Shown in pieces: positions 34,261-45,055 of a stretch of 64,000 nt of DNA. The translations under genes and the position numbers were made by a program. The stretch lies in the NCBI GenBank assembly GCA_030280995.1, contig JASXTE010000001.1, forward strand, positions 30,474,606 to 30,538,605. Direction: 5' to 3'. Position 1 is the first letter of the stretch, and each line of letters starts with the position of its first letter. Below the pieces are notes generated by a model that was given only the letters and a program-made list of their open reading frames with translations, searched no databases and was not told where the DNA came from. Source of the DNA: Hemileia vastatrix. Taxonomy: Eukaryota > Basidiomycota > Pucciniomycetes > Pucciniales > Zaghouaniaceae.

Positions 34261-36720
34261 TTATTTCTGTTTAAATTTTTTAAGAAGGGTGGATAAATTA
34301 GAAATTTCTTTTTCAGGTATCCATTTATCAAATTCATTTGATTTCCCTTTAAATCTTAGTAAATACTCAGTTCCTTTTTCTTTAGTAAGGATTCTTTTCT
34401 TGAGTATTTTTTCAATCTCTGCTTTTTCCACAATTTCTTTAGGTTGCTTTTTAGGCCTTCCCCTTCTTTTTGGAAATAAGTCAGGATCATTTGCATGGTA
34501 AGGTTTCAATAATGAGATAGGGAAAACTGGATGTTTCCTATCATATGGAGCATATAATATGACTTCCACTGCATTATTCCCAACCATTTTATTTACTACA
34601 AAAGGTCCTACAAAGGGATCCTTTAATTTAACATTACCTTGTAAGTTAAAATGTAGTGTTGATATGAGGACTTCATCTCCCTTTTTAAATTCAAATTCTT
34701 TTTGAGATTTGTCCCACCTTTTATTTTCATATTCAAATGCTTTTTGGATGCATTCTTCTGCATGCTTTCTACACATTTGTTGCATATGAATAAAGGATTT
34801 AGTGCCAGGGTGTATATCCAACCTTGGTAGTTTATTTAAATGATTTACTGGGGTATTTGGTACGTATCCCAGCCAGAGTTCAAATGGTTTCTTCTCTGTT
34901 ACAGAATGAGTTGTGCTGTTATAAGCAAATTCAAGGCCAGGAATTAATGTTACCCAGTCATGTGTGAATTTCTCATTGTCTTTGTATTCTAATCCAAAGG
35001 CACAATATCTTCTGATCATGTCTTCTAGAGTTTGTATCATCCTCTCAGCCAGCCCATCAGTTTGTGGATGGTGTGCTGTAGACAATTTTAATTGACAACC
35101 TGATACTTCCATCAAAGATGTCCAGAACTCTGAAGTAAATTTAGGATCTCTGTCAGAGATTATGGCTTTGGGGAACCCAGCAGTATTCATCATCTGATTC
35201 CACCATAGTAATGCTAAGTCTTTTGCAGATACCTCTTTATGGGTAGGGATAAACTTACACATTTTTGTTAATCTATCCACTATTACCCAGCAAGAATTGA
35301 AACTTTCTTTTCCTGCTAATGGCAAGCCAGTTACAAAATCCATGTTTATAATTTCCCATGGAGCTTTTGGCTGCTCTATTTGTTGTAACAACCCAGCTCT
35401 CTTCCCAGTTAATCTCTTAGATTTCTGACAAGAGTCACATGTTTCAATGTATTTCTGTACATCCTCTTTCATGTTCATCCACCAGGCTGTATTTTTAACT
35501 CTGGTTAATGTTTTATTAAAGTCAAAATGACCAGCTAAGATGTCATCATGACAAGTACTCAACATTAACTCTTTCATAGAAGGTGGTATTACTATTACAT
35601 TGCTTAACTTTTTCCTGTAATATATATATCCATCTTCAATTGATAGTTTACCTTTTTCCAACGCATTTTTATACTTTGGAGGCAAGGTTTTAATTAATGC
35701 ACTCATGGAGGCATTTGTTGGATCATTAAGAATGGTAGATAGTTTAGACAAATCTTTATCAGATGAATAATTTTCCAATATAGATTTCATAAACTCTTCT
35801 TCTAAATCCACTATATAAATCCCAAATATATGTATAACCTCATTTTCAGGTACATAAGCTGGGTTGTCAGCATCATTTGGCAAAGGACTTCTGGATAATA
35901 AATCCACATTTGAATGCAATGTTCCTGCTCTGTGAGTGATTGTAATTCTTCCTCTGTACTCTTGTACAGCTAGTTGCCATCTAAACATGTGCCTATTAGG
36001 TGTTTTCATGTTTAGTAATGATTTTACTGCACTGCAATCTGTTATAAGTTCAAACTTCTGGTCTTCCAGATAGTAATGAAGTTTCTCCAAAGCCCACACC
36101 ACGGCTAAACATTCTAGCTGTGTGGCACCATACCTTAATTCTGTTTTTCTTAAGGTTCTGGATATATAACAGATAACTACTTCAGATAATTTTCCATTTA
36201 TTATCTGTTTCTGCTGTAAAGCAGCACCCAAACCTATGAAACTTGCATCAGTGTACAAGATAAAAGGTAGGGTGAAATCTGGCAGTCCCAATATTGGAGC
36301 TGACATTAAACATTCCTTTAATTTATTAAAGGCGTGTTGTCTTTCATTATTCCAAATGAAAGCTTCATTCTTCCTGATTAATGTTGTTAAAGGGGCTGCA
36401 ATGGATTGGTAATTTTTAATATATTGTCTATAATATCCACACATACCCAAAAAACTTTGAACCTCTTTTACATTTTTAGGTATCCCAATGTTTTTAATTG
36501 CTGTCACCTTATTCTGGTCAACACAAGTTTGTAATCCAGATACAACATGTCCAAGTACTTTCAAGGATTGAAATCCAAACTTACATTTCTTTAATGCAAT
36601 AGTCATATTAATTTCATCCATTTTTTGAAAGACTCTTTTCAGGTGATTTAAATGTTCATCATATGTTTTTGAAAACACTATGATGTCATCAATATAGACC
36701 AATAACCATCCTTCAACCAT
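34261..36720 (-). CDS. Element B Pol, RT end to integrase and chromodomain
   Basis: 819 codons downstream of the stop at 36721. RT YIDD at residues 9-12. RNase H with TDAS (157-160), QLE (201-203), D228 and NVD (271-273). Integrase zinc finger H391, H398, C428, C431; catalytic core D461, D523, E559 (the last in TDGLAERM). GPF motif about 705, then KRRGRPKK (751-758), an AT-hook-like GRP core, and a short chromodomain (about 770-815, with EYLLRFKGK and DKWIPEKEI). A chromodomain after GPY/F marks the chromovirus branch, thought to guide integration to marked chromatin. All catalytic residues are present. It would be joined to upstream RT but for one TAA where D and E have Glu. Confidence 0.92.
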   Translation of the reverse strand: MVEGWLLVYIDDIIVFSKTYDEHLNHLKRVFQKMDEINMTIALKKCKFGFQSLKVLGHVVSGLQTCVDQNKVTAIKNIGIPKNVKEVQSFLGMCGYYRQYIKNYQSIAAPLTTLIRKNEAFIWNNERQHAFNKLKECLMSAPILGLPDFTLPFILYTDASFIGLGAALQQKQIINGKLSEVVICYISRTLRKTELRYGATQLECLAVVWALEKLHYYLEDQKFELITDCSAVKSLLNMKTPNRHMFRWQLAVQEYRGRITITHRAGTLHSNVDLLSRSPLPNDADNPAYVPENEVIHIFGIYIVDLEEEFMKSILENYSSDKDLSKLSTILNDPTNASMSALIKTLPPKYKNALEKGKLSIEDGYIYYRKKLSNVIVIPPSMKELMLSTCHDDILAGHFDFNKTLTRVKNTAWWMNMKEDVQKYIETCDSCQKSKRLTGKRAGLLQQIEQPKAPWEIINMDFVTGLPLAGKESFNSCWVIVDRLTKMCKFIPTHKEVSAKDLALLWWNQMMNTAGFPKAIISDRDPKFTSEFWTSLMEVSGCQLKLSTAHHPQTDGLAERMIQTLEDMIRRYCAFGLEYKDNEKFTHDWVTLIPGLEFAYNSTTHSVTEKKPFELWLGYVPNTPVNHLNKLPRLDIHPGTKSFIHMQQMCRKHAEECIQKAFEYENKRWDKSQKEFEFKKGDEVLISTLHFNLQGNVKLKDPFVGPFVVNKMVGNNAVEVILYAPYDRKHPVFPISLLKPYHANDPDLFPKRRGRPKKQPKEIVEKAEIEKILKKRILTKEKGTEYLLRFKGKSNEFDKWIPEKEISNLSTLLKKFKQK

Positions 36721-37356
36721 TTACTGATGAAAGACACTATCCATCAATTTTTGGAAGACTGAAGGGGAATTCTTTGGGCCAAATGGCATTCTCACATACT
36801 TATATATACCCATATGTGTGGTTATTAATAAGTAATTTTGAGAATTTCTTTCCACAGGAATCTGGTGGTAACCCTTGTTCCCATCCAGACAGGAAATATA
36901 GTTTGCTCCTTGTAAGGTAGCATGGATAGAAGCTATCCTTGGTAGAGGGTAAATATCATCTACTGTGTATGTATTCAGAGCTCTATAATCACTGCATAAT
37001 CTTGCCTTATCTTTTTCATAAGAGATTAATACTGGTGAAATGACACAATACTTAGGTGTTGTGTCCACTTTTTCAACAATACCCATTTCCAACAACAATT
37101 TTATATTGTCTTCAATATCTTTCCTTTTTGCAGGAGATGCTGGGTAAGGTTTCTTTTTTAAGCTGCCAGGAATATTATCCAGATCACAGCTCAGAGAAAT
37201 TTTCATCTCATGGTCTTTGACCAATCCTAGTTCATTTGAACCATGAGCAAATGCCATAGGATATGATTTAATCAATCTCAAAATATCTTCTTCTTCAATT
37301 TTTGAGAGTTGAGGACTGAAAGAGGCCTTTTGGATTTCATTTTCCAATTCATCCAC
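36721..37356 (-). CDS. Element B Pol, RT N-terminal part
   Basis: Frame containing RT fingers and palm: DELENEIQKASF.., KKPYPASPAKRKDIEDN, CVISPVLISYEKDKARLCSDYRALN, YISCLDGNKGYHQIP (catalytic Asp region), MPFGPKNSPSVFQKLMD. It ends at TAA 36721-36723, where other elements read Glu (HQE-M/I). Upstream it is offset from gag-protease by a one-base loss in an A-rich run near 37436-37446; elements A and E are in one frame at this point, so this is damage rather than programmed frameshifting. Confidence 0.9.
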   Translation of the reverse strand: MDELENEIQKASFSPQLSKIEEEDILRLIKSYPMAFAHGSNELGLVKDHEMKISLSCDLDNIPGSLKKKPYPASPAKRKDIEDNIKLLLEMGIVEKVDTTPKYCVISPVLISYEKDKARLCSDYRALNTYTVDDIYPLPRIASIHATLQGANYISCLDGNKGYHQIPVERNSQNYLLITTHMGIYKYVRMPFGPKNSPSVFQKLMDSVFHQ

Positions 37357-40133
37357 TTCATTTGTGGTTCTTCCACCTTGCAGTTGTTCTTCTCTAGGAG
37401 AAATGGCATATACTGAATTTTCAGAACATATTTTGAATTTCTTTTACCATTCACGCCTATGGTGAAACAACTGTTTGCAGGATCTAGTTTAATGCCAAAT
37501 TTTGTCAATAAATCATTGCCAATAATAACCCAATCACTACAATTATTATTATCCATTACTACAAATTCACAAACTGCTCTAACATATCCATTATTATATT
37601 TAAAGAATACAGCAGTTTTGTATTTTCCAATTGGATTTAATACTGAACCAAAACCCCTCCAGTTCTTTGTCTGAACAGGTTCTAGTTTTTCCTGGTACTT
37701 ACTATCAAGTTTCATTAATGCATTAAGTGAAACTACACTACCTGCAGCCCCAGTGTCAAGAATGGCATTCATTTCTTTTCCACATATGATAATAGGAGCT
37801 CTGATAGGCGTTATTTTGTAAGTGTCATGAGATACATCTTTAATTATTTCAGCTTCCTCTATGGAAGTTAAAGATGTGTCTGTATGAGGTATAGCATCAT
37901 TCAGGAACATTATATCCTGTTCTAATACAAATATCTCATTTTCATCATCACTGTGAGATATGTTACTTTTGCAATCCTCACTAGATTCCACATTCTCATC
38001 TTCATGATTACTAGGTTCAGAATTCTGTGAGGTTTCAATAACATTTATTCTTTTCTTACACGTGTGACCCTTAACCCAAGGTTCATTACATTTGTAACAA
38101 GTGTTATTTTCTTGTCTCTTAGGGACAAGGGGAGCTGAAGGTTTTTTCTTTTCCACTGGTAACTTACTTATAGTAGGTTTTACCACGTCAACACTTTGTC
38201 TGTAATTACTATACTTGATTTCATACTTGTGGTTTAATAATATCTCATTGCATATATTAATGAATCCAGAGGTGTCTCTGATAGTTTCAGTTCTAGCTAC
38301 AATAATGTCTCTAACTGATATAGGCAACTTGTATATTATTTTTTCTTTCCACTCTTCATAATCCATTTTTGGATCCATAGCTTTCATGATTTTTATTAAA
38401 TTCATTAAGAAGACCATGGGTTTATCTCCAGCATTTGGATTATATCTGGCCCTTTCATACAGTCTTTGATGAGTGATTCTAAATTTTGGGCCACCAAATT
38501 GCCTTTCAATTAGTGCCTTCCATTCATTCCAGGAGTAATTAATTCCCTCACTCAATACAGATTCAAACCATAATAAGGCCACATCTGTAAATAAATATAT
38601 TAACTTTGAAGTAATTTCTTCATCAGGTAATTTGTATGAAAAGTTTAAGTTATCAATTCTTTGTATGAATTGTTGCCAATCAGATTTTGAATCCCCGTCA
38701 AAAGAAGGGTACTGATCTAACTTAGGCCAGTTCTTTTGGCTAGTTTTAGCTTCCCTAACCTGAGGAATATTGAGTAATTCACTCACTTTAGAAAGATGAT
38801 CATTGATTTCATCTTTTACTGATTTTATATTCTCAGAGCCCATGACACTATGTTCATGTTCCATCATTGGTTTATCATTAGAGTGTTTCATAAAAACTGG
38901 TACTCTTCCTACATAAGAGGTATTATCCTTTATTGTTTCAGTATTTTTCAAAATGTTAGCTACTTCAATTTCTACTCTTTGTAACCTATCTTTCATTACA
39001 GGTACATGAGTTAAGGTATCATTTACATTTGAAAAAGACAATTTTACACGTCCCTCTATGGTGGCCATAATATTCTGAGAATGTTCTAATTTAATTTCTA
39101 AATTTTTAATCTCAGAATTTAATCTTTTGTTTTCATTGATCAATTCATTATTTGAATTCTCAATAACTTTTAACTTATTGGCTGTTGTACTCAATGATTG
39201 TGTGATGTTTAATAATACACTTTCTTTATTATTGTTGGACTCTCTAGAGAATTCTTCCAATTTTTCAATTCTTAATAATAATTTACTAATTATTTTTGAT
39301 TCCATTGGATTTTCTTTCATAAAATATTCAATTTTGTCTGTTTCTAATTCAGAAGATTCATCATCATGGTCAATTTTTAATTCATTTGATTCCATTTTTA
39401 TATTAATAGTATTTTCCTGGTGATCAATAAAACTATGTACATTGTCCTCATGTAATGAAAAGTCTAACATGTTATTTTCAAATGAATAATTTTTTAAATC
39501 CTTATCAATTATATCCAATAACTCTCTATCATTTTCATTACCTATAAGTAATTCATTGTTAGGATTATATAATTGATCTTGAGAAGATGGATGACTTACC
39601 ACGGTCTTATTCCATTTCCCCTGCCTCTCCTTGGCTTTCCCCTGTAAGGGTGACTGCTGGATCCCTGTTGAGGAGGACTGTTGTAGTTTTGGGCATACCA
39701 ATCCCACTTCCATTTGCTTACAGTTATCTTTTGGTCCTCTTCTGGGACTGGAGGTGTTGCTGTGGTATTTGGTGCCACTGGTTGTTGATGAGACCTTATA
39801 TCCACTAGAGCCTGGTTGACTTCTATAAAGCCCTGTGCCGCCCTTTTCTCCAGATTGTTGATCTGGTCTAACATATTGTTTACTCTTATTTTTAGTGTAT
39901 TCAGTAGGGTTGAGAGGGAGTGAATTTGCTCTTGTAAGGTGTTTTTGGACTTCTTTATTGACATTTGTTTTAAGAGCTTTTACTTTTCCTCCATGGACAT
40001 TGGTGGGGTGTTGTTTATTGTTACTGGTGATTCTTGACCCTCCATTTGGATGTCCTGTCACAGGCCTTTCAGCTCTAGTTCTTAAGTTATAAGGTTTTGC
40101 CTTATTACTTACAATGTCATTGTTGTCACACAT
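37278..40133 (-). CDS. Element B Gag-protease
   Basis: 951 codons from ATG 40133. Residues 1-180 are Ser/Lys/Pro-rich and overlap the small ORF in another frame. About 260-400 is coiled coil (LLRIEKLEEF, NELINENKRLNSEIKNLEIKL). About 460-620 is a capsid-like Gag domain (WPKLDQYPSFDGDSKSDWQQ, WKALIERQFGGPKFRI, DIIVARTE). Zinc knuckle CYKCNEPWVKGHTC near 678-691. Protease LDTGAAGSVVS near 789. The C-terminal residues are out of frame because of the lesion near 37440. The frame runs through both intron-like segments (40055-40112, 39542-39599) without a stop. Confidence 0.92.
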   Translation of the reverse strand: MCDNNDIVSNKAKPYNLRTRAERPVTGHPNGGSRITSNNKQHPTNVHGGKVKALKTNVNKEVQKHLTRANSLPLNPTEYTKNKSKQYVRPDQQSGEKGGTGLYRSQPGSSGYKVSSTTSGTKYHSNTSSPRRGPKDNCKQMEVGLVCPKLQQSSSTGIQQSPLQGKAKERQGKWNKTVVSHPSSQDQLYNPNNELLIGNENDRELLDIIDKDLKNYSFENNMLDFSLHEDNVHSFIDHQENTINIKMESNELKIDHDDESSELETDKIEYFMKENPMESKIISKLLLRIEKLEEFSRESNNNKESVLLNITQSLSTTANKLKVIENSNNELINENKRLNSEIKNLEIKLEHSQNIMATIEGRVKLSFSNVNDTLTHVPVMKDRLQRVEIEVANILKNTETIKDNTSYVGRVPVFMKHSNDKPMMEHEHSVMGSENIKSVKDEINDHLSKVSELLNIPQVREAKTSQKNWPKLDQYPSFDGDSKSDWQQFIQRIDNLNFSYKLPDEEITSKLIYLFTDVALLWFESVLSEGINYSWNEWKALIERQFGGPKFRITHQRLYERARYNPNAGDKPMVFLMNLIKIMKAMDPKMDYEEWKEKIIYKLPISVRDIIVARTETIRDTSGFINICNEILLNHKYEIKYSNYRQSVDVVKPTISKLPVEKKKPSAPLVPKRQENNTCYKCNEPWVKGHTCKKRINVIETSQNSEPSNHEDENVESSEDCKSNISHSDDENEIFVLEQDIMFLNDAIPHTDTSLTSIEEAEIIKDVSHDTYKITPIRAPIIICGKEMNAILDTGAAGSVVSLNALMKLDSKYQEKLEPVQTKNWRGFGSVLNPIGKYKTAVFFKYNNGYVRAVCEFVVMDNNNCSDWVIIGNDLLTKFGIKLDPANSCFTIGVNGKRNSKYVLKIQYMPFLLEKNNCKVEEPQMKWMNWKMKSKRPLSVLNSQKLKKKIF
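39596..40133 (-). CDS. Element B overprinted small ORF (spliced)
   Basis: Removing 40055-40112 (58 nt, GTAAGT..GTGACAG) joins MCDNNDI to DIQMEGQ. The frame then meets one TAA at 39980-39982 where element A has GAC, and is open again from ATG 39964 (MSIKKSKN) to PW-stop at 39596. Conserved parts: coiled coil (LQEQIHSLSTLLNTL), GFIEVNQALVDIR (A: GFQQMNQALAELK), KWKWDWYAQNY, HPYRGKPRRGRG, PW. The early TAA means B either starts at the internal ATG or has lost the full product. Confidence 0.65.
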
Positions 40134-40722
40134 TTTTACGTGGAATTTTAGAGAATTGAAAGTTTAGATTTGAAAAAAACTTCAAAAAGGAGTTTAATCA
40201 GTATTTATTAATACCACTGAAGACAATTTTATTGCTTACTTATTTGGTATTAAGTGAATCTTTAAGTGCCAAAAGTCAAATATGCTTTTATGTGGTCACT
40301 TGTTTTAACTGGTCTACAATATGTAGCCGTGTATTTATATTTTAAAAAAGAAAATTTGTTAGTAAGATTCTTTCCAAATATTAAATGAATTTTACAAACC
40401 AATAAAAAAAGGATTAAAAGTCCTGTAAAAAGAAAACAATTAATCAGTTTAATTGGTTATTATCTGCAAAGATCACAAATTTAATTGGTCTATTGACAGA
40501 CTCCCACTAAGAACAATTATATGTTAAATTAGTGGTAAAATTGATGATTCAACATCACAATTTTATTATATAACAGGGCTTCTTTTTCTGAAATCACTAT
40601 ATAAGTGACCCCAACCTGTTGTAATTATCCAAATATTTCTATAGGGATATTATTTACGTGTACCTTCTTTGAAAATGTCACTTACTGGATTATAACAGAA
40701 TTCTTGAGGAAAGGCCCCCAAT
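40134..40722 (-). other. Element B leader and primer-binding site
   Basis: AT-rich leader of about 570 bp with repeats of TTAATTGGT-like words. The primer-binding site TTGGGGGCCTTTCC (about 40707-40721) abuts the LTR and would pair with a tRNA ending GGAAAGGCCCCCA. Confidence 0.65.
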
Positions 40723-42223
40723 TGTCAGGCTAAGGTCAAGTACAAGGACGTGAACTAGCTTGAATAGTCAGTTGTCTAGAAGATTTTAATGGTCCTATAT
40801 GAATACTGTAGTTTTAATCCACTAAGTTGTAAAATATAATCAAATATAAAGGTCTCAGTAATATAACTCTCACTATTCTTATATATGGCTTACAATCTTT
40901 ATAGTTGGTAGAAAAATAGATTATATAAATTCAGATACTATTCAAAAGTCTTATAAAAGTACTAATTGATATGTATTGTAATTTATTTGGTTATATTGGT
41001 TAAATTGTAATGATAAAGAATGAAGAAACACAACCCAAAAACCTCCTCCCTTTATACACACTGAGTTCCCCAATGATTCCCTTAATGTACCACCCAATAC
41101 ACAGTTAATGAGGCCTCTGAACAATCAATAGACATGCCCATCAACATTCCCAGTAACCCATGACATAATTAGAAGAGTAAAAACCGCCAAAATCCTGTAA
41201 TAATAAGGGAAATCCATCAAAATTAAAGAAAAAGACAAAAAGAGAGTATATGCCTATTAAACAATAATATTAAAGACTAAAGGAGACTTTTTAAGGTAAA
41301 TAATAGCTTAATAATAAGGGGGATTTACTGTAGAAATAATGGGGCTAATCCTGACATTATACTACGTGAAATTCCCATTCAAAAATAACCAAAATTGGCT
41401 GAGAAACCACCCAAAAACTTAAAAAAGAGCATGAGATGTGGGGTAACTACATGCAGTTCTTGGCAGGCGCTTGCACAGGTAAATCCTTGACTAAAATTAG
41501 GCAAATTTAAGTGTGGTGATGAAATAAAGTGCCAAGAGTGAGGTTATTAATGAAATTAATGCATATAAACAAGGTCAATGCATTATTAATTAAGCTAGGA
41601 CACTAAATAAGCGCCTGTCGCCTATTTTAGTGTGTTTCCCCACAGTGGGCGTAGAATGTGGGGTAATTATAGTGTGAAAAAGCTAACTTTGCTAAAAATG
41701 AAGCTATTCACACAGGAAAAAAGCAGGCAGTATGTGGCCAGTACACAGAAGCCATTTCTGGCATAAAAAACACCAAACTTGAAAAGTGTTATTTTTATGC
41801 ATTTAAATAGCCAAATCAATAGTTCTAAATGAGCCCAATTGATCTGTCAAAGCGCAAGTTTGATATTCTCAATTTTATAGCGCATATAGTCAACTTTTAA
41901 GTGAAATAAAGCGCATTTATTGTTTTTTACATAAAACAATGAATATAACAGCTTTAAGTGTACTTAAAAATTATGTAGCCTTATACTTAAGGTTCTTAAT
42001 ATTACCCTAACATATTCCAACTTAATATTAAGTACATAAGACCTATAAAAGGTGGATATATGCGTGTATATAAGGTGTTATAATGGCATTTTTTGTGTAT
42101 TATCATAATTTTACTTATGTATACTATTTGTGTACTCTTATTTATTATTCCCATGTATAGTTCATGTGTTTAACATAACTTATAATTACTTTTTACTCAG
42201 TCCTTGAGATATAAAGGCTGACA
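40723..42223 (-). repeat. Element B 5' LTR
   Basis: 1501 bp copy of the LTR at 32580; TATA-like box at 41045-41060. Confidence 0.95.
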
Positions 42224-42228
42224 CACAC

Positions 42229-42313
42229 TAACAAAAGAAAAAGGCACTTATTTAGTGTCCTAATTTCCTTATTAGTGCTTATATGCACTAATTTCATTAA
42301 TAACCTCAAGATT
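42229..42313 (+). repeat. Old B-type LTR, piece 2
   Basis: Continues piece 1 beyond the target duplication, with CTTATTTAGTGTCCTAAT and AATTTCATTAATAACCTC matched in the reverse strand of the B LTR. Interrupted at 42313 by the solo LTR. Confidence 0.8.
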
Positions 42314-43578
42314 TGTCAGCCAGGCTAGAATAAGAGTTTAGTAAACTCTTATGTTAAGTTAATTGAGCTTAAATAAGAGACAAAATGTATTTAAAGTATA
42401 TATACAAATTAAATATTATATTAAAATAAAATTATATAGCAATATTTTTAATATAATTAAAATAAAGTGTTATATTAACCTTATTATTAAATAAATTGTA
42501 TATAAATTTAAATAAACATAAAAATATTATATTCTATAAAATATTGTCACATTTTAATGTATTTAATGGTTATAAATTAATAATTAATTAATTACTAGTT
42601 TACAGTATAATTATAAGTAATAAAATCAACTTATAATGTAATTAATTAATTACTTAATTATATATATTAAATAATTAATATGATACCTTACAACCATTAA
42701 TTATTGGGCACTCTTTTTACTCACTATTCGGCCAACAAATAAATTAAACAAGTAAAAACTTTATTTAAGTAGATATGTTTTATTTTTATAACTTAGTGGT
42801 TTTATTAAAATACTCACTTGTTTAATTTCAATAACTAATATACTAGTACATTTAGCATAACTTACTTATTAAATATTTTTTTATACTATATTAAATAAGT
42901 ATATTAAAATTGTATGTCACAAACAGTATAATTTTATGTTTCACTACACCAAATTATTTTTCAAAAATTGTCATAACCTGTTTTGAAATTACTATAGTTT
43001 CATTCTTCAGTTTTATACCAAACTAGTATCCCATATAATCTATTACTCTGTTACAGGGCTTTAAGGGTGGCTAAATTGGGTTTTTTATTTCTGTTTCAGT
43101 AAATAATTACATGGAAACCTTATTTCTGTGTTACACTTAATTTCATTTTTTTCCTTCTTTTATTTTGTATATACATTTAATGATGTCTCAGAGGGCCTCA
43201 ATTGCCTATATAGAGGCTATGGTTTCTCATCTTGTAGCCCACATTACTTACATTACCTTATGTTTTACAAATAACATCTTTTTTACAAATATAGGTACTT
43301 TTCAAGAAATTTTATTACAGTGTTTAAAATAATAAAATTGAGAAATATAGATATATAAAAGGTTGCTTAAAGAGAATTTCAATTTTTTTGTTTTGTTTTG
43401 TTATAGTTGAGAGAATTAAAATTACTTACTTGATTTAAATAAAACCTTTATGTCCAATAGTTGTTTTTAAAAACCATTATTTACCTATTAGTTTTGTTGT
43501 TAGCCTTTTCTTTCTTTTATTTCTTCTTCTTCTTTTCCTTTGGTATTTTAATTTCTTCACCTAGACAGCCTTCCAAAA
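42314..43578 (+). repeat. Solo LTR, 1265 bp, with target duplication AGATT
   Basis: Starts TGTCAGCCAGGC like the 5' end of the D and E LTRs and ends GACAGCCTTCCAAAA. AGATT at 42309-42313 and again at 43579-43583 flanks it. The old B-type LTR continues on either side, which confirms the edges. A separate LTR family from the others here. Confidence 0.75.
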
Positions 43579-43583
43579 AGATT

Positions 43584-43715
43584 GGTGCCTATAATTTACT
43601 ACCATACTTAAAATTGCCTATTTAGTCAAGGATTTACCTGTGCAAGCACCTGACAAGAGACTGCATTCAGATACCCAAAATTTCATGTCTTATTTTAGGT
43701 TTCTCAGTCAATATT
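43584..43715 (+). repeat. Old B-type LTR, piece 3
   Basis: Contains GTCAAGGATTTACCTGTGCA and TTTCTCAGTCAAT, matching the reverse strand of the B LTR immediately after piece 2. Cut at 43716 by another LTR. Confidence 0.8.
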
Positions 43716-44024
43716 TGTCAGTCTGAATTCAAGTACAGAGACGTGAATAGGTTCTTTAGTCAGTTTTCTAAAAGATCTATATGGTCCTATATGAATACTG
43801 TAATACAAATCCAATAAGTATTAAAACATAACACAATATAAGGGTCTCAGTAATTTTAATCTCACTAATTATAAATGGGTTACATTCTTTAATTGGTAGT
43901 AAAATAGGGAATATAACTCAAACACTATTCAAATATCTTAAAAGTACTAATGAAATGTATTGTAATTGTAATGGTTATTTGTTTTAATTTTAATGATAAA
44001 GAATGTAGAAAATAAGACCAAAAC
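43716..44024 (-). repeat. Truncated B-like LTR (sense on minus strand)
   Basis: Starts TGTCAGTCTGAATTCAAGTA and follows the first 310 bp of the B LTR with many differences. Cut off at 44025 by the next LTR. Confidence 0.75.
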
Positions 44025-44814
44025 TGTCAGCCAGGCTACTAGACTTACCCAGTAAAATAATTAATTATTTACTGGGATGAAGCCATGCCATTAATTCTTA
44101 TTTTACTAATTATACTATATTTACTTTATAGTTTACTTGTAATAAATTAACTAATTAAAATAATTAAATTAAGTAAATATTTACAATTAATGTCCCTCAA
44201 ATTTTTATTCACTAACCCTGTCCTCATGACAGGTTAGAAGTGAAATAAAAAATATATTAAAACTAAATTTTAAATTACAATGATTCTAATTAAAAGTTTA
44301 AAATTATATTAATACTAAAAGTAAATTCAAATTATTTTATTTTAAGAGTGATATTTACAGAAAACTTTAAAATAAATCAAATAATTTGATATATACATTA
44401 AATACATTTTATTGAAAAATTCTTTTTATAACACTCTTATTATTTGAAATATCTTATTTTGGAATTTTCTTCCTCTCAAACTCCTGTATGTAGGTTTCTT
44501 GACCCCCTGGCTTATCTCTTTTCTGCCTATATAAGGCCTTCCATTTTTGCTGTTTTTCCTCATTCATTACTTACCTCAATTTATTATTTAAAATTAAAAG
44601 CCAATACTATTACTACTATTACTGACTTAACTAGTTACATTTGTGCACTTTAAATCCTTATAAGTAATAATAAAAGTATAATATTACCTTTAACTTGAGT
44701 AATAAATTATAAAAGATAAAAATTACATAACCACCATGAATTTCTTGAGTTTTCCACCTTTCACCGCCATTGGACCTCTGTTAAAATTTTCTAGACCATT
44801 AAGACCCCTTGACA
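44025..44814 (+). repeat. 5' LTR of an older E-type element, plus orientation
   Basis: 790 bp, TGTCAGCCAGGC..CCCCTTGACA, the inverse of the E LTR. TATA box CCTATATAAGG at 44525-44535. Followed by a primer-binding site. Confidence 0.8.
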
Positions 44815-45055
44815 GTTGGGAGCCTTCCCAAATCTTTGTTGAAGAACCATTATCTTGATGCCAGAAACCATGTGACATTTGACTACAAGGACTAATAAGG
44901 ACTTGTGGACAACTGAAAACAACAAAATTCATCAGGCACGTGACTTAACTTTTTTGCCGCCACTGGGAATCAAAACTCACTCCAAATCTAAGGTTTATAT
45001 AGTGGAAATTGCCATATATATTTGTGGTGACTATACTGGCTACTATCTGTGTAGG
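44815..45055 (+). other. Primer-binding site and leader of the older E-type element
   Basis: GTTGGGAGCCTTCCC then leader sequence alignable with the reverse strand of 62000-62234. It breaks off at GTAGG (45051-45055) where element E inserted, and resumes at 63043 with CTCACTCTGCATA, which also aligns with the E leader. Confidence 0.7.

Larger units (their letters stand above)
32580..42223 (-). mobile_element. Element B: nearly complete Ty3/gypsy chromovirus
   Basis: Two 1501-bp LTRs differing at roughly twenty-odd sites by eye, 5-bp target duplication CACAC (32575-32579 and 42224-42228), primer-binding site, polypurine tract and all domains in the order Gag-PR-RT-RH-IN-chromodomain (integrase after RT marks Ty3/gypsy). 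Two lesions in pol: a frameshift near 37440 and a TAA at 36721. Inserted in opposite orientation into an older relative's LTR. Confidence 0.95.

Noticed and set aside
37430..37450. Programmed frameshift between protease and RT in element B
   Set aside because: Elements A and E read through this point in one frame, and the shift lies in an A-rich run; it is a lesion.
39127..40092. Plus-strand open frames across element B gag
   Set aside because: Antisense by-products of low-complexity Asn/Lys-rich coding sequence.
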